Below are positions 1 through 13,224 of a DNA stretch of 64,000 bases, piece by piece. Each line of letters begins with the position of its first letter. The first letter of the stretch is position 1. The notes beneath the pieces were generated by a model, which was not told the origin of the DNA, did not search any database, and saw only the letters and a program-made list of their open reading frames with translations. Location: positions 124,001 through 188,000 of the forward strand of contig JAZGUH010000069.1 in assembly GCA_037893225.1 (NCBI GenBank), written 5' to 3'. The translations under genes and the position numbers were made by a program. This DNA is from Hippasteria phrygiana (lineage: Eukaryota; Echinodermata; Asteroidea; Valvatida; Goniasteridae).

Positions 1-232
1 CTTTTCTCCACAAGTGTTAACTCTAAGAAGCCGCCGATAATTGCAACATGTAGCGCCAGATCTAAGCTATCCATACATGTCAAAATTACTGAATTTGGTT
101 GATATTTCATGCAATTATGAATGAGTAAAGCAAGTCCATACCCCAGGGAATTTGACAGGCATGGAGCAATAAATAAAAGGTAATCTGCACACAGATGTTG
201 GCCGGAAAGAAAATAAACATTGCGAGGTTTGA
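1..232 (+). repeat. Reference monomer, type A cassette
   Basis: This first complete unit sets the position numbering used in other entries. It is about 39% GC and has c at position 1, t at 38, a at 73, a at 92 and g at 158. Its cassette reads ataaaagg at 173-180 and atctgcac at 183-190. Visible landmarks are the HpaI hexamer gttaac (16-21), ttgcaa (41-46), two acatgt hexamers (46-51 and 75-80), the BglII hexamer agatct (58-63), ccgg (202-205) and an A-rich stretch (206-218). The choice of base 1 as monomer start is arbitrary, because a tandem array has no natural start. Confidence 0.97.
46..80. other. Imperfect dyad around the BglII site, present in almost every monomer
   Basis: The left arm is acatgtagc (46-54). 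The right arm is gcta (66-69), followed after five bases by acatgt (75-80). The two arms are inverted complements apart from that interruption, and the palindrome agatct (58-63) lies near the centre. The element recurs every 232 bp. Rare changes at 73 (a to g) fall in the interruption and leave both arms intact. It could extrude a small hairpin or be bound by a dimeric protein, but this is only a possibility from the symmetry, and I recognise no named binding motif. Confidence 0.45.
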
Positions 233-578
233 CTTTTCTCCACAAGTGTTAACTCTAAGAAGCCGCCGATAATTGCAACATGTAGCGCCAGATCTAAGCT
301 ATCCATACATGTCAAAATTACTGAATTTGGTTGATATTTCATGCAATTATGAATGAGTAAAGCAAGTCCATACCCCAGGGAATTTGACAGGCATAGAGCA
401 ATAAATAAAAGGTAATCTGCACACAGATGTTGGCCGGAAAGAAAATAAACATTGCGAGGTTTGAATTTTCTCCACAAGTGTTAACTCTAAGAAGCCGCCG
501 ATAATTGCAACATGTAGCGCCAGATCTAAGCTATCCATACATGTCAAAATTACTGTATTTGGTTGATATTTCATGCAA

Positions 579-2434
579 TTATGAATGAGTCAAGCAAGTC
601 CATACCCCAGGGAATTTGACATGCATGGAGCAATAAATAGACGGTAACATGTACACAGATGTTGGCCGGAAAGAAAATAAACATTGCGAGGTTTGACTTT
701 TCTCCACAAGTGTTAACTCTAAGAAGCCGCCGAAAATTGCAACATGTAGCGCCAGATCTAAGCTATCCATACATGTCAAAATTACTGAATTTGGTTGATA
801 TTTCATGCAATTATGAATGAGTAAAGCAAGTCCATACCCCAGGGAATTTGACATGCATGGAGCAATAAATAGACGGTAACATGTACACAGATGTTGGCCG
901 GAAAGAAAATAAACATTGCGAGGTTTGACTTTTCTCCACAAGTGTTAACTCTAAGAAGCCGCCGATAATTGCAACATGTAGCGCCAGATCTAAGCTATCC
1001 ATACATGTCAAAATTACTGAATTTGGTTGATATTTCATGCAATTATGAATGAGTAAAGCAAGTCCATACCCCAGGGAATTTGACATGCATGGAGCAATAA
1101 ATAGACGGTAACATGTACACAGATGTTGGCCGAAAAGAAAATAAACATTGCGAGGTTTGACTTTTCTCCACAAGTGTTAACTCTAAGAAGCCGCCGATAA
1201 TTGCAACATGTAGCGCCAGATCTAAGCTATCCATACATGTCAAAATTACTGAATTTGGTTGATATTTCATGCAATTATGAATGAGTAAAGCAAGTCCATA
1301 CCCCAGGAAATTTGACAGGCATGGAGCAATAAATAGACGGTAACATGTACACAGATGTTGGCCGGAAAGAAAATAAACATTGCGAGGTTTGACTTTTCTC
1401 CACAAGTGTTAACTCTAAGAAGCCGCCGATAATTGCAACATGTAGCGCCAGATCTAAGCTATCCATACATGTCAAAATTACTGAATTTGGTTGATATTTC
1501 ATGCAATTATGAATGAGTAAAGCAAGTCCATACCCCAGGGAATTTGACAGGCATGGAGCAATAAATAAAAGGTAATCTGTACACAGATGTTGGCCGGAAA
1601 GAAAATAAACATTGCGAGGTTTGACTTTTCTCCACAAGTGTTAACTCTAAGAAGCCGCCGATAATTGCAACATGTAGCGCCAGATCTAAGCTATCCATAC
1701 ATGTCAAAATTACTGTATTTGGTTGATATTTCATGCAATTATGAATGAGTAAAGCAAGTCCATACCCCAGGGAATTTGACATGCATGGAGCAATAAATAG
1801 ACGGTAACATGTACACAGATGTTGGCCGGAAAGAAAATAAACATTGCGAGGTTTGACTTTTCTCCACAAGTGTTAACTCTAAGAAGCCGCCGATAATTGC
1901 AACATGTAGCGCCAGATCTAAGCTATCCATACATGTCAAAATTACTGAATTTGGTTGATATTTCATGCAATTATGAATGAGTAAAGCAAGTCCATACCCC
2001 AGGGAATTTGACAGGCATGGAGCAATAAATAAAAGGTAATCTGCACACAGATGTTGGCCGGAAAGAAAATAAACATTGCGAGGTTTGAATTTTCTCCACA
2101 AGTGTTAACTCTAAGAAGCCGCCGATAATTGCAACATGTAGCGCCAGATCTAAGCTATCCATACATGTCAAAATTACTGTATTTGGTTGATATTTCATGC
2201 AATTATGAATGAGTAAAGCAAGTCCATACCCCAGGGAATTTGACATGCATGGAGCAATAAATAGACGGTAACATGTACACAGATGTTGGCCGGAAAGAAA
2301 ATAAACATTGCGAGGTTTGACTTTTCTCCACAAGTGTTAACTCTAAGAAGCCGCCGATAATTGCAACATGTAGCGCCAGATCTAAGCTATCCGTACATGT
2401 CAAAATTACTGAATTTGGTTGATATTTCATGCAA
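579..2434 (+). repeat. Marker block, copy 1 of 4 (about 8 monomers)
   Basis: The block is recognised by two rare variants 574 bp apart: a at monomer position 38 (base 734) and a at position 148 (base 1308). The same pair, with the same spacing and the same order of A and B cassettes after it, recurs at 11406/11980, 14189/14763 and 20917/21491. The offset from this copy to the next is 10672 bp, exactly 46 monomers. This copy lacks the gatggtggccggga variant that lies just to the left of the other three. It also has a c at 591, not seen elsewhere, and the site-205 change (g to a) at 1133. It fits a segment duplicated as a unit. The edges are approximate. Confidence 0.75.
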
Positions 2435-3594
2435 TTATGAATGAGTAAAGCAAGTCCATACCCCAGGGAATTTGACAGGCATGGAGCAATAAATAGACGG
2501 TAACATGTACACAGATGTTGGCCGGAAAGAAAATAAACATTGCGAGGTTTGACTTTTCTCCACAAGTGTTAACTCTAAGAAGCCGCCGATAATTGCAACA
2601 TGTAGCGCCAGATCTAAGCTATCCATACATGTCAAAATTACTGAATTTGGTTGATATTTCATGCAATTATGAATGAGTAAAGCAAGTCCATACCCCAGGG
2701 AATTTGACAGGCATGGAGCAATAAATAAAAGGTAATCTGTACACAGATGTTGGCCGGAAAGAAAATAAACATTGCGAGGTTTGACTTTTCTCCACAAGTG
2801 TTAACTCTAAGAAGCCGCCGATAATTGCAACATGTAGCGCCAGATCTAAGCTATCCATACATGTCAAAATTACTGAATTTGGTTGATATTTCATGCAATT
2901 ATGAATGAGTAAAGCAAGTCCATACCCCAGGGAATTTGACATGCATGGAGCAATAAATAGACGGTAACATGTACACAGATGTTGGCCGGAAAGAAAATAA
3001 ACATTGCGAGGTTTGACTTTTCTCCACAAGTGTTAACTCTAAGAAGCCGCCGATAATTGCAACATGTAGCGCCAGATCTAAGCTATCCATACATGTCAAA
3101 ATTACTGAATTTGGTTGATATTTCATGCAATTATGAATGAGTAAAGCAAGTCCATACCCCAGGGAATTTGACAGGCATGGAGCAATAAATAAAAGGTAAT
3201 CTGCACACAGATGTTGGCCGGAAAGAAAATAAACATTGCGAGGTTTGAATTTTCTCCACAAGTGTTAACTCTAAGAAGCCGCCGATAATTGCAACATGTA
3301 GCGCCAGATCTAAGCTATCCATACATGTCAAAATTACTGTATTTGGTTGATATTTCATGCAATTATGAATGAGTAAAGCAAGTCCATACCCCAGGGAATT
3401 TGACATGCATGGAGCAATACATAGACGGTAACATGTACACAGATGTTGGCCGGAAAGAAAATAAACATTGCGAGGTTTGACTTTTCTCCACAAGTGTTAA
3501 CTCTAAGAAGCCGCCGATAATTGCAACATGTAGCGCCAGATCTAAGCTATCCATACATGTCAAAATTACTGAATTTGGTTGATATTTCATGCAA

Positions 3595-6500
3595 TTATGA
3601 ATGAGTAAAGCAAGTCCATACCCCAGGGAATTTGACAGGCATGGAGCAATAAATAAAAGGTAATCTGCACACAGATGTTGGCCGGAAAGAAAATAAACAT
3701 TGCGAGGTTTGACTTTTCTCCACAAGTGTTAACTCTAAGAAGCCGCCGATAATTGCAACATGTAGCGCCAGATCTAAGCTATCCATACATGTCAAAATTA
3801 CTGAATTTGGTTGATATTTCATGCAATTATGAATGAGTAAAGCAAGTCCATACCCCAGGGAATTTGACAGGCATGGAGCAATAAATAAAAGGTAATCTGC
3901 ACACAGATGTTGGCCGGAAAGAAAATAAACATTGCGAGGTTTGAATTTTCTCCACAAGTGTTAACTCTAAGAAGCCGCCGATAATTGCAACATGTAGCGC
4001 CAGATCTAAGCTATCCATACATGTCAAAATTACTGTATTTGGTTGATATTTCATGCAATTATGAATGAGTAAAGCAAGTCCATACCCCAGGGAATTTGAC
4101 ATGCATGGAGCAATAAATAGACGGTAACATGTACACAGATGTTGGCCGGAAAGAAAATAAACATTGCGAGGTTTGACTTTTCTCCACAAGTGTTAACTCT
4201 AAGAAGCCGCCGATAATTGCAACATGTAGCGCCAGATCTAAGCTATCCGTACATGTCAAAATTACTGAATTTGGTTGATATTTCATGCAATTATGAATGA
4301 GTAAAGCAAGTCCATATCCCAGGGAATTTGACAGGCATGGAGCAATAAATAAAAGGTAATCTGTACACAGATGTTGGCCGGAAAGAAAATAAACATTGCG
4401 AGGTTTGACTTTTCTCCACAAGTGTTAACTCTAAGAAGCCGCCGATAATTGCAACATGTAGCGCCAGATCTAAGCTATCCATACATGTCAAAATTACTGA
4501 ATTTGGTTGATATTTCATGCAATTATGAATGAGTAAAGCAAGTCCATACCCCAGGGAATTTGACATGCATGGAGCAATAAATAGACGGTAACATGTACAC
4601 AGATGTTGGCGGGAAAGAAAATAAACATTGCGAGGTTTGACTTTTCTCCACAAGTGTTAACTCTAAGAAGCCGCCGATAATTGCAACATGTAGCGCCAGA
4701 TCTAAGCTATCCATACATGTCAAAATTACTGAATTTGGTTGATATTTCATGCAATTATGAATGAGTAAAGCAAGTCCATACCCCAGGGAATTTGACAGGC
4801 ATGGAGCAATAAATAAAAGGTAATCTGCACACAGATGTTGGCCGGAAAGAAAATAAACATTGCGAGGTTTGAATTTTCTCCACAAGTGTTAACTCTAAGA
4901 AGCCGCCGATAATTGCAACATGTAGCGCCAGATCTAAGCTATCCATACATGTCAAAATTACTGTATTTGGTTGATATTTCATGCAATTATGAATGAGTAA
5001 AGCAAGTCCATACCCCAGGGAATTTGACATGCATGGAGCAATACATAGACGGTAACATGTACACAGATGTTGGCCGGAAAGAAAATAAACATTGCGAGGT
5101 TTGACTTTTCTCCACAAGTGTTAACTCTAAGAAGCCGCCGATAATTGCAACATGTAGCGCCAGATCTAAGCTATCCATACATGTCAAAATTACTGAATTT
5201 GGTTGATATTTCATGCAATTATGAATGAGTAAAGCAAGTCCATACCCCAGGGAATTTGACAGGCATGGAGCAATAAATAAAAGGTAATCTGCACACAGAT
5301 GTTGGCCGGAAAGAAAATAAACATTGCGAGGTTTGACTTTTCTCCACAAGTGTTAACTCTAAGAAGCCGCCGATAATTGCAACATGTAGCGCCAGATCTA
5401 AGCTATCCATACATGTCAAAATTACTGAATTTGGTTGATATTTCATGCAATTATGAATGAGTAAAGCAAGTCCATACCCCAGGGAATTTGACAGGCATGG
5501 AGCAATAAATAAAAGGTAATCTGCACACAGATGTTGGCCGGAAAGAAAATAAACATTGCGAGGTTTGACTTTTCTCCACAAGTGTTAACTCTAAGAAGCC
5601 GCCGATAATTGCAACATGTAGCGCCAGATCTAAGCTATCCATACATGTCAAAATTACTGAATTTGGTTGATATTTCATGCAATTATGAATGAGTAAAGCA
5701 AGTCCATACCCCAGGGAATTTGACAGGCATGGAGCAATAAATAAAAGGTAATCTGCACACAGATGTTGGCCGGAAAGAAAATAAACATTGCGAGGTTTGA
5801 ATTTTCTCCACAAGTGTTAACTCTAAGAAGCCGCCGATAATTGCAACATGTAGCGCCAGATCTAAGCTATCCATACATGTCAAAATTACTGTATTTGGTT
5901 GATATTTCATGCAATTATGAATGAGTAAAGCAAGTCCATACCCCAGGGAATTTGACATGCATGGAGCAATAAATAGACGGTAACATGTACACAGATGTTG
6001 GCCGGAAAGAAAATAAACATTGCGAGGTTTGACTTTTCTCCACAAGTGTTAACTCTAAGAAGCCGCCGATAATTGCAACATGTAGCGCCAGATCTAAGCT
6101 ATCCGTACATGTCAAAATTACTGAATTTGGTTGATATTTCATGCAATTATGAATGAGTAAAGCAAGTCCATATCCCAGGGAATTTGACAGGCATGGAGCA
6201 ATAAATAAAAGGTAATCTGTACACAGATGTTGGCCGGAAAGAAAATAAACATTGCGAGGTTTGACTTTTCTCCACAAGTGTTAACTCTAAGAAGCCGCCG
6301 ATAATTGCAACATGTAGCGCCAGATCTAAGCTATCCATACATGTCAAAATTACTGAATTTGGTTGATATTTCATGCAATTATGAATGAGTAAAGCAAGTC
6401 CATACCCCAGGGAATTTGACATGCATGGAGCAATAAATAGACGGTAACATGTACACAGATGTTGGCGGGAAAGAAAATAAACATTGCGAGGTTTGACTTT

Positions 6501-7306
6501 TCTCCACAAGTGTTAACTCTAAGAAGCCGCCGATAATTGCAACATGTAGCGCCAGATCTAAGCTATCCATACATGTCAAAATTACTGAATTTGGTTGATA
6601 TTTCATGCAATTATGAATGAGTAAAGCAAGTCCATACCCCAGGGAATTTGACAGGCATGGAGCAATAAATAAAAGGTAATCTGCACACAGATGTTGGCCG
6701 GAAAGAAAATAAACATTGCGAGGTTTGAATTTTCTCCACAAGTGTTAACTCTAAGAAGCCGCCGATAATTGCAACATGTAGCGCCAGATCTAAGCTATCC
6801 ATACATGTCAAAATTACTGTATTTGGTTGATATTTCATGCAATTATGAATGAGTAAAGCAAGTCCATACCCCAGGGAATTTGACATGCATGGAGCAATAC
6901 ATAGACGGTAACATGTACACAGATGTTGGCCGGAAAGAAAATAAACATTGCGAGGTTTGACTTTTCTCCACAAGTGTTAACTCTAAGAAGCCGCCGATAA
7001 TTGCAACATGTAGCGCCAGATCTAAGCTATCCATACATGTCAAAATTACTGAATTTGGTTGATATTTCATGCAATTATGAATGAGTAAAGCAAGTCCATA
7101 CCCCAGGGAATTTGACAGGCATGGAGCAATAAATAAAAGGTAATCTGCACACAGATGTTGGCCGGAAAGAAAATAAACATTGCGAGGTTTGACTTTTCTC
7201 CACAAGTGTTAACTCTAAGAAGCCGCCGATAATTGCAACATGTAGCGCCAGATCTAAGCTATCCATACATGTCAAAATGACTGAATTTGGTTGATATTTC
7301 ATGCAA
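3595..7306 (+). repeat. Tandem duplication of an 8-monomer unit (2 x about 1856 bp)
   Basis: Three rare variants repeat at exactly 1856 bp (8 x 232): g at site 73 (4249 and 6105), t at site 141 (4317 and 6173), and g at site 203 (4611 and 6467). The c at site 172 does so as well (5044 and 6900). The order of cassette types through 3595-5450 matches 5451-7306. The match fails just to the left of 3595 (the monomer near 3420 against that near 5276), which locates the boundary. This is a higher-order repeat in the usual sense, except that its member monomers differ by only a few per cent. Unequal crossover or replication slippage between misaligned copies is the likely cause. Confidence 0.8.
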
Positions 7307-10300
7307 TTATGAATGAGTAAAGCAAGTCCATACCCCAGGGAATTTGACAGGCATGGAGCAATAAATAAAAGGTAATCTGCACACAGATGTTGGCCGGAAA
7401 GAAAATAAACATTGCGAGGTTTGAATTTTCTCCACAAGTGTTAACTCTAAGAAGCCGCCGATAATTGCAACATGTAGCGCCAGATCTAAGCTATCCATAC
7501 ATGTCAAAATTACTGTATTTGGTTGATATTTCATGCAATTATGAATGAGTAAAGCAAGTCCATACCCCAGGGAATTTGACATGCATGGAGCAATAAATAG
7601 ACGGTAACATGTACACAGATGTTGGCCGGAAAGAAAATAAACATTGCGAGGTTTGACTTTTCTCCACAAGTGTTAACTCTAAGAAGCCGCCGATAATTGC
7701 AACATGTAGCGCCAGATCTAAGCTATCCATACATGTCAAAATTACTGAATTTGGTTGATATTTCATGCAATTATGAATGAGTAAAGCAAGTCCATACCCC
7801 AGGGAATTTGACAGGCATGGAGCAATAAATAAAAGGTAATCTGCACACAGATGTTGGCCGGAAAGAAAATAAACATTGCGAGGTTTGACTTTTCTCCACA
7901 AGTGTTAACTCTAAGAAGCCGCCGATAATTGCAACATGTAGCGCCAGATCTAAGCTATCCATACATGTCAAAATTACTGAATTTGGTTGATATTTCATGC
8001 AATTATGAATGAGTAAAGCAAGTCCATACCCCAGGGAATTTGACAGGCATGGAGCAATAAATAAAAGGTAATCTGTACACAGATGTTGGCCGGAAAGAAA
8101 ATAAACATTGCGAGGTTTGACTTTTCTCCACAAGTGTTAACTCTAAGAAGCCGCCGATAATTGCAACATGTAGCGCCAGATCTAAGCTATCCATACATGT
8201 CAAAATTACTGTATTTGGTTGATATTTCATGCAATTATGAATGAGTAAAGCAAGTCCATACCCCAGGGAATTTGACATGCATGGAGCAATAAATAGACGG
8301 TAACATGTACACAGATGTTGGCCGGAAAGAAAATAAACATTGCGAGGTTTGACTTTTCTCCACAAGTGTTAACTCTAAGAAGCCGCCGATAATTGCAACA
8401 TGTAGCGCCAGATCTAAGCTATCCATACATGTCAAAATTACTGAATTTGGTTGATATTTCATGCAATTATGAATGAGTAAAGCAAGTCCATACCCCAGGG
8501 AATTTGACAGGCATGGAGCAATAAATAAAAGGTAATCTGCACACAGATGTTGGCCGGAAAGAAAATAAACATTGCGAGGTTTGAATTTTCTCCACAAGTG
8601 TTAACTCTAAGAAGCCGCCGATAATTGCAACATGTAGCGCCAGATCTAAGCTATCCATACATGTCAAAATTACTGTATTTGGTTGATATTTCATGCAATT
8701 ATGAATGAGTAAAGCAAGTCCATACCCCAGGGAATTTGACATGCATGGAGCAATACATAGACGGTAACATGTACACAGATGTTGGCCGGAAAGAAAATAA
8801 ACATTGCGAGGTTTGACTTTTCTCCACAAGTGTTAACTCTAAGAAGCCGCCGATAATTGCAACATGTAGCGCCAGATCTAAGCTATCCATACATGTCAAA
8901 ATTACTGAATTTGGTTGATATTTCATGCAATTATGAATGAGTAAAGCAAGTCCATACCCCAGGGAATTTGACAGGCATGGAGCAATAAATAAAAGGTAAT
9001 CTGCACACAGATGTTGGCCGGAAAGAAAATAAACATTGCGAGGTTTGACTTTTCTCCACAAGTGTTAACTCTAAGAAGCCGCCGATAATTGCAACATGTA
9101 GCGCCAGATCTAAGCTATCCATACATGTCAAAATGACTGAATTTGGTTGATATTTCATGCAATTATGAATGAGTAAAGCAAGTCCATACCCCAGGGAATT
9201 TGACAGGCATGGAGCAATAAATAAAAGGTAATCTGCACACAGATGTTGGCCGGAAAGAAAATAAACATTGCGAGGTTTGAATTTTCTCCACAAGTGTTAA
9301 CTCTAAGAAGCCGCCGATAATTGCAACATGTAGCGCCAGATCTAAGCTATCCATACATGTCAAAATTACTGTATTTGGTTGATATTTCATGCAATTATGA
9401 ATGAGTAAAGCAAGTCCATACCCCAGGGAATTTGACATGCATGGAGCAATAAATAGACGGTAACATGTACACAGATGTTGGCCGGAAAGAAAATAAACAT
9501 TGCGAGGTTTGACTTTTCTCCACAAGTGTTAACTCTAAGAAGCCGCCGATAATTGCAACATGTAGCGCCAGATCTAAGCTATCCATACATGTCAAAATTA
9601 CTGAATTTGGTTGATATTTCATGCAATTATGAATGAGTAAAGCAAGTCCATACCCCAGGGAATTTGACAGGCATGGAGCAATAAATAAAAGGTAATCTGC
9701 ACACAGATGTTGGCCGGAAAGAAAATAAACATTGCGAGGTTTGACTTTTCTCCACAAGTGTTAACTCTAAGAAGCCGCCGATAATTGCAACATGTAGCGC
9801 CAGATCTAAGCTATCCATACATGTCAAAATTACTGAATTTGGTTGATATTTCATGCAATTATGAATGAGTAAAGCAAGTCCATACCCCAGGGAATTTGAC
9901 AGGCATGGAGCAATAAATAAAAGGTAATCTGTACACAGATGTTGGCCGGAAAGAAAATAAACATTGCGAGGTTTGACTTTTCTCCACAAGTGTTAACTCT
10001 AAGAAGCCGCCGATAATTGCAACATGTAGCGCCAGATCTAAGCTATCCATACATGTCAAAATTACTGTATTTGGTTGATATTTCATGCAATTATGAATGA
10101 GTAAAGCAAGTCCATACCCCAGGGAATTTGACATGCATGGAGCAATAAATAGACGGTAACATGTACACAGATGTTGGCCGGAAAGAAAATAAACATTGCG
10201 AGGTTTGACTTTTCTCCACAAGTGTTAACTCTAAGAAGCCGCCGATAATTGCAACATGTAGCGCCAGATCTAAGCTATCCATACATGTCAAAATTACTGA

Positions 10301-10450
10301 ATTTGGTTGATATTTCATGCAATTATGAATGAGTAAAGCAAGTCCATACCCCAGGGAATTTGACAGGCATGGAGCAATAAATAAAAGGTAATCTGCACAC
10401 AGATGTTGGCCGGAAAGAAAATAAACATTGCGAGGTTTGAATTTTCTCCA
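7075..10450 (+). repeat. Second 8-monomer tandem duplication (about 7.1-8.6 against 8.9-10.4 kb)
   Basis: A g at monomer position 87, seen nowhere else in the window, occurs at 7279 and 9135, exactly 1856 bp apart. The cassette order through about 7.1-8.5 kb is repeated at 8.9-10.4 kb with hardly any difference. The site-172 c at 8756 continues the same period from 5044 and 6900. The period matches the neighbouring duplication, so about 3.6-10.4 kb acts as one 8-monomer higher-order domain that has gone through at least two amplification steps. Confidence 0.78.
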
Positions 10451-11018
10451 CAAGTGTTAACTCTAAGAAGCCGCCGATAATTGCAACATGTAGCGCCAGA
10501 TCTAAGCTATCCATACATGTCAAAATTACTGTATTTGGTTGATATTTCATGCAATTATGAATGAGTAAAGCAAGTCCATACCCCAGGGAATTTGACATGC
10601 ATGGAGCAATAAATAGACGGTAACATGTACACAGATGTTGGCCGGAAAGAAAATAAACATTGCGAGGTTTGACTTTTCTCCACAAGTGTTAACTCTAAGA
10701 AGCCGCCGATAATTGCAACATGTAGCGCCAGATCTAAGCTATCCATACATGTCAAAATTACTGTATTTGGTTGATATTTCATGCAATTATGAATGAGTAA
10801 AGCAAGTCCATACCCCAGGGAATTTGACATGCATGGAGCAATAAATAGACGGTAACATGTACACAGATGTTGGCCGGAAAGAAAATAAACATTGCGAGGT
10901 TTGACTTTTCTCCACAAGTGTTAACTCTAAGAAGCCGCCGATAATTGCAACATGTAGCGCCAGATCTAAGCTATCCATACATGTCAAAATTACTGAATTT
11001 GGTTGATATTTCATGCAA

Positions 11019-13106
11019 TTATGAATGAGTAAAGCAAGTCCATACCCCAGGGAATTTGACATGCATGGAGCAATAAATAGACGGTAACATGTACACAGAT
11101 GGTGGCCGGGAAGAAAATAAACATTGCGAGGTTTGAATTTTCTCCACAAGTGTTAACTCTAAGAAGCCGCCGATAATTGCAACATGTAGCGCCAGATCTA
11201 AGCTATCCATACATGTCAAAATTACTGAATTTGGTTGATATTTCATGCAATTATGAATGAGTAAAGCAAGTCCATACCCCAGGGAATTTGACATGCATGG
11301 AGCAATAAATAGACGGTAACATGTACACAGATGTTGGCCGGAAAGAAAATAAACATTGCGAGGTTTGAATTTTCTCCACAAGTGTTAACTCTAAGAAGCC
11401 GCCGAAAATTGCAACATGTAGCGCCAGATCTAAGCTATCCATACATGTCAAAATTACTGAATTTGGTTGATATTTCATGCAATTATGAATGAGTAAAGCA
11501 AGTCCATACCCCAGGGAATTTGACATGCATGGAGCAATAAATAGACGGTAACATGTACACAGATGTTGGCCGGAAAGAAAATAAACATTGCGAGGTTTGA
11601 CTTTTCTCCACAAGTGTTAACTCTAAGAAGCCGCCGATAATTGCAACATGTAGCGCCAGATCTAAGCTATCCATACATGTCAAAATTACTGAATTTGGTT
11701 GATATTTCATGCAATTATGAATGAGTAAAGCAAGTCCATACCCCAGGGAATTTGACATGCATGGAGCAATAAATAGACGGTAACATGTACACAGATGTTG
11801 GCCGGAAAGAAAATAAACATTGCGAGGTTTGACTTTTCTCCACAAGTGTTAACTCTAAGAAGCCGCCGATAATTGCAACATGTAGCGCCAGATCTAAGCT
11901 ATCCATACATGTCAAAATTACTGAATTTGGTTGATATTTCATGCAATTATGAATGAGTAAAGCAAGTCCATACCCCAGGAAATTTGACAGGCATGGAGCA
12001 ATAAATAGACGGTAACATGTACACAGATGTTGGCCGGAAAGAAAATAAACATTGCGAGGTTTGACTTTTCTCCACAAGTGTTAACTCTAAGAAGCCGCCG
12101 ATAATTGCAACATGTAGCGCCAGATCTAAGCTATCCATACATGTCAAAATTACTGAATTTGGTTGATATTTCATGCAATTATGAATGAGTAAAGCAAGTC
12201 CATACCCCAGGGAATTTGACAGGCATGGAGCAATAAATAAAAGGTAATCTGTACACAGATGTTGGCCGGAAAGAAAATAAACATTGCGAGGTTTGACTTT
12301 TCTCCACAAGTGTTAACTCTAAGAAGCCGCCGATAATTGCAACATGTAGCGCCAGATCTAAGCTATCCATACATGTCAAAATTACTGTATTTGGTTGATA
12401 TTTCATGCAATTATGAATGAGTAAAGCAAGTCCATACCCCAGGGAATTTGACATGCATGGAGCAATAAATAGACGGTAACATGTACACAGATGTTGGCCG
12501 GAAAGAAAATAAACATTGCGAGGTTTGACTTTTCTCCACAAGTGTTAACTCTAAGAAGCCGCCGATAATTGCAACATGTAGCGCCAGATCTAAGCTATCC
12601 ATACATGTCAAAATTACTGAATTTGGTTGATATTTCATGCAATTATGAATGAGTAAAGCAAGTCCATACCCCAGGGAATTTGACAGGCATGGAGCAATAA
12701 ATAAAAGGTAATCTGCACACAGATGTTGGCCGGAAAGAAAATAAACATTGCGAGGTTTGAATTTTCTCCACAAGTGTTAACTCTAAGAAGCCGCCGATAA
12801 TTGCAACATGTAGCGCCAGATCTAAGCTATCCATACATGTCAAAATTACTGTATTTGGTTGATATTTCATGCAATTATGAATGAGTAAAGCAAGTCCATA
12901 CCCCAGGGAATTTGACATGCATGGAGCAATAAATAGACGGTAACATGTACACAGATGTTGGCCGGAAAGAAAATAAACATTGCGAGGTTTGACTTTTCTC
13001 CACAAGTGTTAACTCTAAGAAGCCGCCGATAATTGCAACATGTAGCGCCAGATCTAAGCTATCCATACATGTCAAAATTACTGAATTTGGTTGATATTTC
13101 ATGCAA
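11019..13106 (+). repeat. Marker block, copy 2 of 4
   Basis: The block opens with the double variant g at site 198 plus g at site 206 (gatggtggccggga, base 11102). It then shows a38 at 11406 and a148 at 11980. It matches the next copy, 2783 bp to the right (12 monomers less one base, because of the deletion near 13424), across about 10 monomers. A difference from that copy is a instead of g at site 73 in the monomer near 13065. It probably belongs to a 12-monomer tandem duplication. Confidence 0.77.
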
Positions 13107-13224
13107 TTATGAATGAGTAAAGCAAGTCCATACCCCAGGGAATTTGACAGGCATGGAGCAATAAATAGACGGTAACATGTACACAGATGTTGGCCGGAAA
13201 GAAAATAAACATTGCGAGGTTTGA

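Noticed and set aside
180..192. Z-DNA-forming alternating purine-pyrimidine run (acatgtacaca in type B, tgcacaca in type A)
   Set aside because: The runs are only about 8-11 bases and partly AT-rich, too short to call a feature.
168..217. AATAAA polyadenylation hexamers on the plus strand (168-173 and 212-217 of each monomer)
   Set aside because: These are common by chance in A-rich DNA, and there is no gene for them to serve. They might end satellite transcripts, but nothing in the sequence shows this.
199..237. Pol III internal promoter resemblance: tggccggaaag (A-box-like), ggtttgac (B-box-like), then tttt
   Set aside because: The key C of the B box is t, the last two C positions are t, the spacing between boxes is short and there is no tRNA or SINE fold. 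The match is within chance for a 232-bp sequence.
11090..11110. CENP-B box-like sequence in the gatggtggccggga variant
   Set aside because: The end ccggga fits, but the essential TTCG part is absent. The gaattcgg variants at 56704 and 59488 contain ttcg but lack the CGGG half. I see no full CENP-B box in any monomer.
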